64,000 nucleotides of DNA, taken from the NCBI RefSeq assembly GCF_001475935.1, contig NZ_LDQA01000021.1:147556-211555 (forward strand). The letters run 5' to 3'. Shown one piece after another: positions 8,555 to 18,001 of the stretch. The position numbers and the translations under genes were made by a program. The notes below the pieces were generated by a model that saw nothing but the letters and a program-made list of their open reading frames with translations, was not told where the DNA came from and searched no databases. The stretch comes from Aureimonas ureilytica. Lineage in GTDB: Bacteria > Pseudomonadota > Alphaproteobacteria > Rhizobiales > Rhizobiaceae. Positions within the stretch are counted from its first letter, which is position 1. Every line of letters starts with the position of its first letter.

Positions 8555-9898
8555 ATGTCGTTGCGCGGAGCGCCCTCCGCCGGCCTGCCGCGCGCAGGGC
8601 TCGGGGCGCACGCGCGCGAGGCGAGCCCTGCGCGCCTCGACCAACTCTCGCGTTGGGGCATTCTCGCCATCGTCCTGGCGCTGTTCACCCTGTCGGGCGG
8701 CGTCCTCTGGTATGCCGGCTATAATTACGACGGGCTGATGGGCAGCGCGCTGACCAAGCTGCACCCCGCCACCTATCTGACGCTCTGTGTGCTCGGCTGG
8801 CGCGCCTGCGTCTTCGGCAATCCGTTCGGCTATCTCGCCCATGTCGGGCGGTTGCGGCCCGCGTCGCTGCTTCTGGTGCTGATCTCGCTGGGCGCGCTCG
8901 TCTCGGTGATTCTGCGCCAGCGCCCCAACATGGCCGGGCTGGTGGACACGTTCCTCGCCGCCGGCCTCTTGGGCCTGCTTCTGGCGGACATGGACGAGCG
9001 GCTGCGCCGACAGATGGAGATGCTGCTTCACGGCGTGATGACCGTGAACGGACTGATGGCGCTGTTCGAATTCGCCACCAAGATCCTGATCTTTCCCTAT
9101 CGATTCGACGGCGAGACCTTTCCGACCGATCTACGATCCGCCGCCCTTCAAGGTCACCCGCTGGTCAACGCGACGCTGACGGCCTGCTACGTGCTGGCGC
9201 TGATGAGCGGCGCGCGGCAGATGTCCACCCCGGTTCGCCTCGGCCTCATCCTTCTGCAACTGGCCGCCATGGTGGCCTTTGGCGGACGCACCGCCATCGT
9301 CACGGTTCTGGCGCTCGGCCTCACCTACGGGCTCTGGCATAGCTTCGGGATGGTTCGGCGTCGGCGCATTCATCTGATGGCGGCGGCGCTGATTCTCCTG
9401 GGGCTCTGTCTGGTGCCGGTGGCGCTGGCCGTTCTGATCTCGGGCGGCTTCTTCGACGATCTGCTCGGCCGCTTCGTGTCGGACGGCGGCAGCGCCAATG
9501 CACGCGTCGAGATGTTCGGCCTGTTCCAGCATTTTTCGCTGCCCGATCTTCTGATCGGCCCCGATGTCGAACTTCTGGAAAGCCTTCGGCGCATTTCGGG
9601 CCTTGAATGGGGCATCGAGAATCCGATCATTCGCATGATGCTCTATCAGGGGGCCTTCTTCATGGCTCTGATGTTCGTCGGCTTCGCCCTCTTCATGCGC
9701 GAGCTGGCGCGGGGCCGGGCGGGAAGCTGGCTGCCGATGATCGCTTGGCTGATCCTGATCAACGGTTCGGAGAGCTTGGCCTCGAAAACGACGCTCATGT
9801 CGAAATTCGCGGTGATACTTCTCTGCCTTTACCGAACAGGAGAGCGGGACCGATCGATGGTTTCCCCTCTTCAGCCCCGTCCCGTCATCAGGCGCTGA
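8555..9898 (+). CDS. VpsF-family / Wzy-like polysaccharide polymerase
   Basis: A 447-residue integral membrane protein with roughly ten hydrophobic segments, for example GILAIVLALFTLSGGVLWYAG near the start and LMAAALILLGLCLVPVALAVLI later. A large loop between late helices contains GRFVSDGGSANARVEMF and the RISGLEWGIENP segment. The pattern resembles the VpsF/Wzy/O-antigen ligase-like group that joins repeat units in the periplasm. It starts one base after the Wzc-like stop, so the chain-length protein and polymerase are co-expressed, as is usual. The exact subfamily is by resemblance. Confidence 0.78.
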   Translation: MSLRGAPSAGLPRAGLGAHAREASPARLDQLSRWGILAIVLALFTLSGGVLWYAGYNYDGLMGSALTKLHPATYLTLCVLGWRACVFGNPFGYLAHVGRLRPASLLLVLISLGALVSVILRQRPNMAGLVDTFLAAGLLGLLLADMDERLRRQMEMLLHGVMTVNGLMALFEFATKILIFPYRFDGETFPTDLRSAALQGHPLVNATLTACYVLALMSGARQMSTPVRLGLILLQLAAMVAFGGRTAIVTVLALGLTYGLWHSFGMVRRRRIHLMAAALILLGLCLVPVALAVLISGGFFDDLLGRFVSDGGSANARVEMFGLFQHFSLPDLLIGPDVELLESLRRISGLEWGIENPIIRMMLYQGAFFMALMFVGFALFMRELARGRAGSWLPMIAWLILINGSESLASKTTLMSKFAVILLCLYRTGERDRSMVSPLQPRPVIRR

Positions 9899-10087
9899 GC
9901 GAGATCATCGGCGTCTGCGATAGTTGGTGGAATGGCCAAGCCCTTCGATATGCTGGGCTCTCAGAAGCTGATGGCAGAAAGAATACCGCGCATGGGTGAT
10001 CTTTAACCTGCTTCCGTTAGCGTCACTGATAAATCACAAGAGAGTGAGCGGATCGGAGGCTGATGCCTCGATAGCCGCTTGCTCTCG

Positions 10088-11596
10088 ATGACTTCGAACG
10101 GTGAGGAGTGGCGCCGCTTGCGGATCGTCCTGCATGTGAACGAGGCGGACCTTCGCCAGTGGCACGAGTTGCTGCTGGAGCGTCTTGCCGCGCTTCCCGG
10201 TTGCTCCGTCGAACTGGCCTTGTCGCACGGGCCATCGCACGTGCCCGCCGGAACCCATGCGCTGTTCCAGCTCGAATCCGTGCTGCACGGCCTGCCGCCT
10301 CGGCGCTTGTCCGCGCCGATCGCGCCCTCTTCCTTGGCTGCTATCTCGCGCAAGGGCGCGACACCGGCCGAGCTCGCCATCGACCTGTCGGGTGACGCGC
10401 AGCCGGACGCCGCCCGGATCTGGCGTCTGGCCTTCAACGGCGGGGCGGGGGAGGGCGGGCTGCTCGCCGCGATCCTCGCCAACGAGCCGATCCTGGCCGA
10501 GGTCGTGGAAGACGGGCGCGCGATTGCGCAAGGCCGGCTCGGGACGGAATATCCGGGTGTCGCGCTCGCCACGTTCGAGGACGTCCTGGCCCGCGCGATC
10601 ACCCTGATCACCGCCTGCGTCCAAACGGGCGGGCCGGGCGCGCTGCCGGTTCTGCCGGGCGAGGCGCCACGCGCGGCCATCGGCGCCGGGCGGCCGCTGC
10701 CTGAGCGCGCCCTGCGCGCGACTGTTGGCGCGGTGCTCCGGCGCATCTATCGCCTGTGCTACCGCACGCCCCATTGGCGCGTCGGCTGGCGGCGCTGCGA
10801 AGGGGGCGATCTGTTCGACCTGAAGGCCCATCCGGCCTCGGGCTGGATCGATCTCAAGGACGACGGCAAGCGCTTCTATGCCGACCCCTTTCCGATCGAG
10901 GCGGACGGGGCGGTCACGCTCTTCGTCGAGGATTACGTCCATTCTCTTGGCAAGGGGCTGATCTCGGCCGTGCGCTTCGGCCCCGACGGGCCTGTTGGAG
11001 CGCCTGTGCCCGTCATGGAACAGGATTGCCACCTGTCCTATCCCTTCGTCTTCGAGCGCGAAGGCGAGATGTGGATGATCCCCGAAACCAACCAACGCGG
11101 CACGATAGAGCTGTTCCGCGCGACCGCCTTTCCGGGCGGCTGGGTGCGCGAATCCGTGCTGGTGAGCGGCCTGTCGGCCAGCGACGCGACGCTGGTGGAG
11201 AAGGACGGGTTGTTCTGGCTCTTCGCCACGGTGCGCGACGGCGGCGGGGCCTTTTCGGACGCGCTGCATCTCTGGTCCGCGCCCGATTTTCGCGGTCCCT
11301 GGACGGCTCATCCCCGCAACCCCGTGCTGATCGACATCGCCTCGGCCCGGCCCGCCGGACGCATGGTCTGGCGCGACGGCGCGCTGTGGCGGCCGGTGCA
11401 GGATTGCCGGCGGGGCTATGGCGCGGCCATGGGGCTCGCCAAGGTTCTGCGCCTCGACGCGGACGGCTTCGAGCAGAGCGTGGAAACGCTTCTCACGCCC
11501 GGCCCGCTCTGGCCCGGCCGCCGCTTGCATAGCCTGAACCGCGCTGGTTCTTTTGAGTTTATCGACGGGTCCGGGACGGCGCCGCGCTGGTCCTGA
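10088..11596 (+). CDS. GINT1-like protein with five-bladed beta-propeller domain
   Basis: A 502-residue protein. Residues 1 to about 215 form a variable N-terminal domain beginning RRLRIVLHVNEADLRQWHELLL. From about 235 a propeller follows with repeated strands carrying FYADPFPI, LFVEDYVHSLGKG, MWMIPETNQRGTIELFRA, FWLFATVRDGGG and LWSAPDFRGPW, like the GH43-type propeller seen in proteins annotated as glucosamine inositolphosphorylceramide transferase family. In plants that domain belongs to a sphingolipid glycosyltransferase; here it sits in an EPS cluster, so a sugar-transfer or sugar-binding role is likely but unproved. Start is ATG 10088; a TTG at 10079 is also in frame. No strong ribosome site is visible. 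Confidence 0.7.
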   Translation: MTSNGEEWRRLRIVLHVNEADLRQWHELLLERLAALPGCSVELALSHGPSHVPAGTHALFQLESVLHGLPPRRLSAPIAPSSLAAISRKGATPAELAIDLSGDAQPDAARIWRLAFNGGAGEGGLLAAILANEPILAEVVEDGRAIAQGRLGTEYPGVALATFEDVLARAITLITACVQTGGPGALPVLPGEAPRAAIGAGRPLPERALRATVGAVLRRIYRLCYRTPHWRVGWRRCEGGDLFDLKAHPASGWIDLKDDGKRFYADPFPIEADGAVTLFVEDYVHSLGKGLISAVRFGPDGPVGAPVPVMEQDCHLSYPFVFEREGEMWMIPETNQRGTIELFRATAFPGGWVRESVLVSGLSASDATLVEKDGLFWLFATVRDGGGAFSDALHLWSAPDFRGPWTAHPRNPVLIDIASARPAGRMVWRDGALWRPVQDCRRGYGAAMGLAKVLRLDADGFEQSVETLLTPGPLWPGRRLHSLNRAGSFEFIDGSGTAPRWS

Positions 11597-11625
11597 CCTG
11601 GATTGTCCAACGAAGCTTGAAGCCC

Positions 11626-12816
11626 ATGTCGTCTCAGCCCACGCCTTCTTCCCTTGATCGTTCAGGCCCGGATGGGGCGGCCGTGTCGGTGGATGTCGCC
11701 ATCGTCGGTGCCGGTTTGGCCGGCACGGCCTGCGCGCTGCGCCTCCATGCCTTGGGCTACAAGGTGGCGCTGATCGATGCCCATGCCGAGCATGGCGAGG
11801 AATTCCGGGCCGAGAAGATGGGCCTCGTGCATCTGGCGCTGTTCGAGAAGCTGGGTCTCGACCAGATCGCCAAATCCGCGCTGACGCCGATGCTCGACAA
11901 TCATACCTATCGGCTGGGCCGGCTCTACGCGCGCAAGGACATTCCCGAATACGGCTTTTCCTACGCCACGCTCGTCAACGCGCTGCGCCATGCCGTACCG
12001 GACGAACTGCTGCGCATCACCGGCAAGGTGACCGAGATCCAGCGGTTGGATGATGATGTCAGGCAGCTCATTCTGGCCGATGGCACGAGGGTCGATGCGA
12101 GACTGGTCGTCATCTCGACCGGGCTCGGCGAGGCCATCCGGCGCATGGCGGGCGTCAAGCGAACCGTCATCTCTCGCGGCCATTCGCTGGCCTTCGGCTT
12201 CGATCTGGTCGGGTCGGCGCGTGATTACGGCTTCGGCACGCTGAACTATTACAGCAAGCGCTTCGAGGATCGTTACGCCTATCTGACCTTCTTCCCGATC
12301 GGCGACACGATGCGGGCGAACTTCTTCACCTATCGCGAGATGACCGACCCGTTCGTGAAGCGGTTCCGCGCCGAGCCGCAGGCGGTGCTGCGCGAGCTGA
12401 TGCCGGAAATCGCGCCGGTCTGCGGTGGTTTCGACGTTGCCGGCCCGGTCTCCGTGCGCCCCGTCGATCTCAGCGTCAGCGAGGATTACGAACAGCCGGG
12501 GCTGGTTCTGGTGGGCGACGCCTTCTGCACCACCTGCCCCGTGCCAGGCGTCGGCATCAGCCGCGTGATGACGGATGTGGAGCGCCTCTGCAATGTCCAT
12601 ATCCCGGCCTGGCTGGCGACGCCCGGCATGGGGCTGGACAAGATCTCGACCTATTACCGCGATCCGGTGAAGATCAAGACCGATCGGGTGGGGATGCGCG
12701 TCAGCTGGTATGCGCGCCGCGTCAGCGTCGGGGAGGGGCTGGTCTGGAAGATGAGGCGCACGCGCAACCGCCTGGTTCGCCGCTCGCTGCTGGCCCTGCG
12801 CCATGCGCCCGCGTGA
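11626..12816 (+). CDS. FAD-dependent oxidoreductase (flavoprotein monooxygenase fold)
   Basis: A 396-residue flavoprotein. The dinucleotide-binding motif VAIVGAGLAGTACALRLHALG lies at about 24-45 and ends at an acidic residue (ALIDAH). The second FAD motif is LVLVGDAFCTTCPVPGVGISR at about 290-310, as in the p-hydroxybenzoate hydroxylase/UbiH fold. The substrate is unknown. It lies 29 bp after the propeller gene and before a glycosyltransferase in the same direction, so it probably acts on a precursor or component of the EPS (inference). The ATG at 11626 is preferred to an in-frame TTG at 11617. Confidence 0.8.
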   Translation: MSSQPTPSSLDRSGPDGAAVSVDVAIVGAGLAGTACALRLHALGYKVALIDAHAEHGEEFRAEKMGLVHLALFEKLGLDQIAKSALTPMLDNHTYRLGRLYARKDIPEYGFSYATLVNALRHAVPDELLRITGKVTEIQRLDDDVRQLILADGTRVDARLVVISTGLGEAIRRMAGVKRTVISRGHSLAFGFDLVGSARDYGFGTLNYYSKRFEDRYAYLTFFPIGDTMRANFFTYREMTDPFVKRFRAEPQAVLRELMPEIAPVCGGFDVAGPVSVRPVDLSVSEDYEQPGLVLVGDAFCTTCPVPGVGISRVMTDVERLCNVHIPAWLATPGMGLDKISTYYRDPVKIKTDRVGMRVSWYARRVSVGEGLVWKMRRTRNRLVRRSLLALRHAPA

Positions 12817-12964
12817 TGAGGACGCACAACAGGCCGGGGCTTGCGGTGCGCCGGCCGCACGCGCAGACATGACGCAACGACATGTCGGGCGTGGCCCGCT
12901 TCCTTCCGATCCTCGCCGGGGCTCTGGCGAGCCCAGCCCATTCCTGCCTCCAGAAAGCGGACCC

Positions 12965-14122
12965 ATGCCGGACGAGACGAAGCCCATCCTGCGCATTCTG
13001 GGCACGCGCGGCGTGCCTGCGGCCCATGGCGGCTTCGAGACCTTCGCCGAGCAATTGTCGCTGTTTCTGGTGGCGAAGGGCTGGCGTGTGGTCGTCTACT
13101 GCCAGCACGATGTCGCCGAGGTGACGCGGCCGCTCGGCTTCAGCACATGGCGCGGCGTCGAGCTGGTGCATATTCAGATCGCCTCGTCGGGACCGAAATC
13201 CACACTCGAATTCGACTGGAAGTCCGTCCAACATGCCGGCGCCGAGCCGGGGCTCTGCCTCGTGCTCGGCTACAATAGCGGCCTCTTCCTTCCCTGGCTC
13301 CGCCTCAAGGGCAAGACAGTGCTCACCAATATGGACGGCATGGAATGGCGTCGGGCCAAATGGGGGCCGGCCATCAAGGCTTGGTTCTGGGTCAATGAAT
13401 GGATCGCGGCCTGGTCCTCGCATCGCCTGATCGCCGACCATCCCGCCATCGCCGACCATCTCGCGACGCGGCGCCCGCGCCGGCATATTGCCACCATCGC
13501 CTATGGCGCGAACGAGGTGCCGCCGCAGCCGGAAGGGCCGGTGCGCGATCTCGGCCTGGAGCCCGGCCACTATCTCGTGTCGATCGCGCGCATCGAGCCC
13601 GACAACAACATCCACACGATCGTCGAGGCCTTCTCTCGCCAGCCGCGCGGCGCCACGCTCGTGGTGCTCGGCACCTTGCAGCGCGGCCAGCCCTACCATG
13701 ATCGCCTGCTGGATGCTGCGGGCCCGGAGGTCGTCTTTCCCGGCGCCATCTATGACGGGGCGGCCGTCGCGGCGCTGCGCTATCACGCGCGGGCCTATGT
13801 TCACGGCCACACGGTCGGCGGCACCAACCCTTCGCTGGTGGAATCGCTGGCCGCCGGCAATGCCTGTCTCTGCCATGACAATGCGTTCAACCGCTGGACG
13901 GCGGGCGCGGCAGGCACCTATTTCACAGATCTCGATAGCTGCGAAGCCGCGATCGAGCGCGTGCTGTCGGACGACGCCTTGGTCGAGCGCGCCCAGGCCG
14001 CCGCCCGCGCGCGGGCCGCGGCCGCGTTTCGTCTGGACGATATCCTGTCCGCCTATGAGCAGGAATTCATCGCCTATACCGGCCATCCCGCCGGCCCTCA
14101 GACCGTGGGCGCGATGACGTAA
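12965..14122 (+). CDS. DUF1972-type glycosyltransferase (rhamnosyltransferase-like, GT4)
   Basis: A 385-residue GT-B enzyme. The N-terminus ILGTRGVPAAHGGFETFAE is the signature of the DUF1972 group found in rhamnosyl and related transferases of EPS clusters. Further motifs are LGYNSGLFLP, TNMDGMEWRRAKW, the second-domain start YLVSIARIEPDNN and the donor-site segment VHGHTVGGTNPSLVESLAAG. The ORF is open back to 12803, but that leader overlaps the flavoprotein gene and is low complexity, so I use the ATG at 12965. The GH5 gene follows 17 bp later. Confidence 0.86.
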   Translation: MPDETKPILRILGTRGVPAAHGGFETFAEQLSLFLVAKGWRVVVYCQHDVAEVTRPLGFSTWRGVELVHIQIASSGPKSTLEFDWKSVQHAGAEPGLCLVLGYNSGLFLPWLRLKGKTVLTNMDGMEWRRAKWGPAIKAWFWVNEWIAAWSSHRLIADHPAIADHLATRRPRRHIATIAYGANEVPPQPEGPVRDLGLEPGHYLVSIARIEPDNNIHTIVEAFSRQPRGATLVVLGTLQRGQPYHDRLLDAAGPEVVFPGAIYDGAAVAALRYHARAYVHGHTVGGTNPSLVESLAAGNACLCHDNAFNRWTAGAAGTYFTDLDSCEAAIERVLSDDALVERAQAAARARAAAAFRLDDILSAYEQEFIAYTGHPAGPQTVGAMT

Positions 14123-14139
14123 CCAAAGGACGCCGAGCG

Positions 14140-15414
14140 ATGAACACGGGGCTGACGCGGCGGTGCTTTCTGGGTGGAGGGCTGGCTGCATCCAGCATCC
14201 TGCTGGCGGGCGGCTCGGCGCGCGCGGAGAATGCTGGCGGGTTGGAGGCGATGCCCATCACGCTTGCGCGCGGCGTCAACGCCTTTCCCTGGTTCTCGCT
14301 GACGCGTGAATATCCAGCGCCCCGCACCGATTACGGCGAGCCGCCCTTCCAGACCCAGCGTCCGGTGCCGACGCGGGACGATCTTCAGCGTCTGCGGCAG
14401 GCGGGGCTGGATTTCATCCGGCTGCCGGTCGACCCAGGCCCCTTTCTGGCTGCCGCGCCGGATCGTCGCCGCGCGCTTCTGGGTACGCTCTCGGAGGCCG
14501 TGGCGCTGACGCTGGATTACGATCTGAAGCTTGTCGTCAATCTTCAAGTAAATGGGGCCACCCATTACTGGAACCAGGAGCGGCTGGTGTCGGGACCGGA
14601 CGCGCCGGGCTTTGCCACGTATGTCGCCTTCGCGGGCGAGGTCGCCGCGTTGCTGGCCGAGTTCAATCAAGCGCGTGTCGCCCTCGAACCGATCAACGAA
14701 CCGCCCCAAGCCTGCGATGCCATCACGTGGCCGGCGATGCAGCAGCGCCTGTTTGAAACCGCCCGGCAGGCTGCGCCCAATCTCACGCTCGTGGCGACGG
14801 GCGCTTGCGGCAGCATGATCCGGGGGCTGGAGGCGCTGGACCCCGCGCCGCTTCTGGGGCAGGGGCCGGTTCTCTTTACCTTCCATTTTTACGAGCCCTA
14901 TCTGTTCAGCCATCAGGGCGCGCCCTGGATGCGCGAGCCGGTCTATCGCGCGCTCAACGCCGTGCCCTGGCCCGCGCGCGAAGGCACGCTGGACAGGACG
15001 CTGCAGGCGGTGCGCGCGCGCATGGCCGAGGATCGCGAGCGCCCGAAAGCGGAAGCGGACGCTGCCTACAAGGAAACGGTTCGGCTGCTCCAGCAGTATT
15101 TCGACGCGGATCCGGGCCGATCCTTCATCGATCATTATCTTGATCAGGCCGCCGACTGGGCGCGCCGGCATCGTATCCCCGCCGGCCGCGTGCTGATGGG
15201 CGAGTTCGGCGCCCTGCGCACCGACGCCCGCTACACCGCATCCGGTGCGCCGGACCGCGCGCGCTATATCCGGGACGTGCGCGAAAGCGCCGAAGCGCGG
15301 GGCTTCCCCTGGGCCTTCTGGAACCTGTTCGACGGCATGGGCGTGATGGACGACACGACACGCCAGCTCGACCCGGCCATCGTTCAGGCGCTCGGCCTCA
15401 CCCTGTCTCGGTGA
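14140..15414 (+). CDS. Secreted glycoside hydrolase family 5 protein with Tat-type signal
   Basis: A 424-residue hydrolase. The N-terminus LTRRCFLGG has a twin-arginine motif (R7-R8) before a hydrophobic stretch and an SARA cleavage site near residue 29. The (beta/alpha)8 domain has the GH5 acid/base E187 in LEPINEPP and the nucleophile E355 in LMGEFGALR; AFWNLFDGMG is a typical closing segment. GH5 enzymes cut beta-1,4-glucans, mannans and related chains. As the last gene of the EPS operon it may trim or release the polymer during export (inference). The substrate cannot be told from sequence. Confidence 0.87.
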   Translation: MNTGLTRRCFLGGGLAASSILLAGGSARAENAGGLEAMPITLARGVNAFPWFSLTREYPAPRTDYGEPPFQTQRPVPTRDDLQRLRQAGLDFIRLPVDPGPFLAAAPDRRRALLGTLSEAVALTLDYDLKLVVNLQVNGATHYWNQERLVSGPDAPGFATYVAFAGEVAALLAEFNQARVALEPINEPPQACDAITWPAMQQRLFETARQAAPNLTLVATGACGSMIRGLEALDPAPLLGQGPVLFTFHFYEPYLFSHQGAPWMREPVYRALNAVPWPAREGTLDRTLQAVRARMAEDRERPKAEADAAYKETVRLLQQYFDADPGRSFIDHYLDQAADWARRHRIPAGRVLMGEFGALRTDARYTASGAPDRARYIRDVRESAEARGFPWAFWNLFDGMGVMDDTTRQLDPAIVQALGLTLSR

Positions 15415-15906
15415 CCGCTTCCGACACACGCCAAAGGTCTTCCCCAAATTCACCATGCGCAAGCAGTTCGATCGGAAGTAAAGCGTTAAGGCCAATCTGC
15501 AGTCGCGACTGAAATCGTTGCGACCTCCTGAGAAGTTAAAGGCCTGTTCGTCTTGATCGTGCATCGTCCCGGACATGCGGCGACATTCCGTCGCTGTTGC
15601 AGAAAGACTGGCTGACTCGAATCGTCCGTGCTTCTAGCATGACGTTGTTCTTGCAGCTGTTCTTACTGCGACATTACTAAATCGGTCTTTCCATTCCAAG
15701 CTCAGGAGAGATGGGCCGAGTTTGATTAATGTCCTTTGGCCGACCGTATTCGCGTTTTCAACGCGGCGGGTCCGGCGCTCACCCATCCCGTGACGGCGCG
15801 ACGGCGGCGGCACGATCCTGCGGACCCGCTTTGCGCCGCCACGGCGGCGCTTGGCCGACCCGATCTGCCATTTCGATTTCATGCTTCGACCAAAAGGGGG
15901 CGCCGA
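15415..15906. other. Intergenic region upstream of the chemoreceptor gene
   Basis: I see no gene in these 492 bp. The first part (to about 15740) is less GC-rich than the genes and probably holds the chemoreceptor promoter. A GC hairpin (15833-15850, arms GCGCCGC and loop CACG) lies in the likely 5' leader, about 57 bases before the start. No terminator with a T-run is visible after the GH5 gene. A long in-frame extension of the chemoreceptor (from 15736) runs through this DNA but looks non-coding. Confidence 0.5.
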
Positions 15907-17934
15907 ATGCTCAATATGTCCAACCTTCGCATGAAGGCGAAGATCGCTCTTCTCTTCAGTGTTGTCGCGGCGACCACCATCGCGGCGGTTGGTTTCATCT
16001 ATGTCGGCAAGAACACCTTGTCCGAGACAATGTATTGGAACGATCATACGCATGATGTCATCACGGAGGTCAGCCATCTCGTGGAAGGGATGGTGGATCG
16101 TGAAACCGCGATGCGCGGCTTCCTGATCACCGGCGCGCAGGCCAATCTGGAGCCCTACAATGAGGGCGGGCGCATCTTCTCGGAGGCCATGAACAAAGCC
16201 ACCGAGCTGACGGCAGACAATCCGTTGCAGCAGTCGCGTCTGGCGCAGGTAAGCCGCTTGGCCGATCGCTGGACACGTGAAGTCGCCGAACCCGCGATCG
16301 CCTTCATGGCACGCCCCGAAACGCGTCAGCAGGCCTGGGACCTCGAGATCACCGCCGCCGGCAAGCGGGACATGGACGAGTTGCGCGCCGTCACGGGCCA
16401 GATGATCGCCACCGAACAGACCCTCATGGCGGAGCGTCAGGCGCGCGCGGCGGCGGCTGAGCGCATGATCGAATGGGCGATCGGCGGCGGTCTTCTCGGC
16501 ATGATCCTGGCGCTGGTCGCGGCCGGCATCGTGCTGGTACGGGCCACCAGCGCGCCGTTGCAGCGCGCCGTGGCTCTGGCCGAGGCGATCAGCCAAGGCG
16601 ATCTCACACAATCGGCCGAGGTGCGCGGACGCGACGAGGTGGCCGATCTCCTGCGTGCGATGAACGCCATGCGCGACACGCTGCGAGCCACGATTCAGGA
16701 CGTGATCACCTCGGCCCAGCAGGTCGCGGCCGGCGCTCAGCTCTCGGCCACCACGTCCGAGCAACTGAGCCAGGCGGCCAACGAACAATCCGCCTCCACC
16801 GAGCAGCTTGGTGAGGGAACGGCGGAACAGGCGACCTCCGCGCAGCAGCTCTCGCGCGGCCTCAACGAACAGGCCACGGCCACCGAACGTCTCAGCCGGG
16901 GTGCGGTCGCGCAGGCGGCGGCCACCGAGCAGGCTTCCGCCGCCATGGAGGAAATGTCGGCCAATATTCGCCAGACCGCCGAAAACGCCACCACCACGGA
17001 AAAGATCGCGGCCCAGGCCTCGCAGAACACCAAGCGCAGCGGCGAGGCCGTGATCAGTTCCCTCGAAGCGATGCGCACCATCGCCGGCAAGATCCGCATC
17101 GTTCAGGAGATCGCGCGCCAGACCGACCTACTGGCCCTCAATGCGGCGATCGAAGCGGCGCGTGCCGGCACCCACGGCAAGGGCTTCGCGGTGGTCGCCT
17201 CCGAGGTGCGCAAGCTCGCCGAGCGCAGCCAAGGCGCGGCCTCCGAGATCAGCGAGCTCGCCGCCTCGACCCTCACCATCTCGGAGGAAGCGGGCCGCAT
17301 GTTGCAGCAGCTCGTCCCCGACATCGAGCGCACAGCCGAGCTGGTGAGCGAGATTTCGGCCGCCTGCCGCGAGCAGAATGCCGGTGCCGAGCAGATCAAC
17401 CAAGCGATCCAGCAACTCGACCAGGTCACGCAGCAGACCAGCCAGTCCGTGCAGGAACTTGACGAGGTGGCCCAGCAGAATGCCGAGGCGGTGCGTCAGC
17501 TCGATGAGATCGCCCAACAAAGCGCTGCTGCCGTTCATCAGCTCGACCAGACCACGCAGCAGAACGCGGCGGCCGCCACCGAAATGTCCGCCACGGCCGA
17601 GCAATTGTCGGCCGAGGCCGCGCGGTTGACCGATCGCGTCAGCTTCTTCCAACTGGGCGAACAGGCGGCACCCGCGTCGGCCCCCCGTCCGCAGGCCTTT
17701 GCGGCCGCCCCCGCACCCACCGTTCGGGCGTTGCAAGTAAAGGTCGATCAGTTCGCCAAGAGTCGTCCGACCCCTCCTGCTCGCCCCGTCGCGCCGGCGC
17801 GCGCCGTGAAGCCGGCTTCCGAGCGCGAGACGCCCGCAGCCCGCCCCAGCCTCGCAAGTGCCCCGCGCGGCGGTGTGGCCATCGATCTCGGCCCGGAAGA
17901 CGGCACGGTCGGTTTCGAGCGCCTCAGCTCCTGA
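15907..17934 (+). CDS. Methyl-accepting chemotaxis protein with expanded signalling hairpin
   Basis: A 675-residue membrane chemoreceptor. First helix at about 10-32 ([20 protein letters not shown]), then a periplasmic CHASE3-like sensor ([15 protein letters not shown]), a second helix at about 195-215 and a HAMP domain ([16 protein letters not shown]...GDLTQ). The signalling tip is [17 protein letters not shown] with [19 protein letters not shown]. Four 14-residue Gln-rich units occur in the ascending arm (16786-16953) and four in the descending arm (17413-17580), a pattern longer than usual. A Pro/Ala-rich linker ends the protein; no CheR-binding pentapeptide is visible. Start ATG 15907 has AAAGGGGG seven bases upstream. 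Confidence 0.92.
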   Translation: MLNMSNLRMKAKIALLFSVVAATTIAAVGFIYVGKNTLSETMYWNDHTHDVITEVSHLVEGMVDRETAMRGFLITGAQANLEPYNEGGRIFSEAMNKATELTADNPLQQSRLAQVSRLADRWTREVAEPAIAFMARPETRQQAWDLEITAAGKRDMDELRAVTGQMIATEQTLMAERQARAAAAERMIEWAIGGGLLGMILALVAAGIVLVRATSAPLQRAVALAEAISQGDLTQSAEVRGRDEVADLLRAMNAMRDTLRATIQDVITSAQQVAAGAQLSATTSEQLSQAANEQSASTEQLGEGTAEQATSAQQLSRGLNEQATATERLSRGAVAQAAATEQASAAMEEMSANIRQTAENATTTEKIAAQASQNTKRSGEAVISSLEAMRTIAGKIRIVQEIARQTDLLALNAAIEAARAGTHGKGFAVVASEVRKLAERSQGAASEISELAASTLTISEEAGRMLQQLVPDIERTAELVSEISAACREQNAGAEQINQAIQQLDQVTQQTSQSVQELDEVAQQNAEAVRQLDEIAQQSAAAVHQLDQTTQQNAAAATEMSATAEQLSAEAARLTDRVSFFQLGEQAAPASAPRPQAFAAAPAPTVRALQVKVDQFAKSRPTPPARPVAPARAVKPASERETPAARPSLASAPRGGVAIDLGPEDGTVGFERLSS

Positions 17935-17965
17935 TCGGACAGAGGATCCATCCGGCCATTGGCCC

Positions 17966-18001
17966 GCCCCGCGCCACACCCGCGCGGGGCAGGCTCTTTT
18001 A
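17966..18001 (+). terminator. Rho-independent terminator after the chemoreceptor gene
   Basis: An 8-bp GC stem (GCCCCGCG at 17966-17973 with CGCGGGGC at 17983-17990) with a 9-base loop, followed by AGGCTCTTTT, lies 32 bp after the chemoreceptor stop. This is a standard intrinsic terminator for the plus strand. Confidence 0.75.

Noticed and set aside
6409..8688. 759-residue open frame on the minus strand opposite the Wzc-like gene
   Set aside because: It is Arg/His-rich with no domain and mirrors the plus-strand gene, which has clear Wzz and membrane features. It is a GC-rich shadow.
15611..15640. Possible sigma-54 promoter (TGGC then TGC) before the chemoreceptor
   Set aside because: The GG and GC pairs are not 10 bases apart as -24/-12 elements require.
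15736..15906. 57-residue N-terminal extension of the chemoreceptor
   Set aside because: It is Arg/His/Pro-rich with no family match; a strong AAAGGGGG site precedes ATG 15907.
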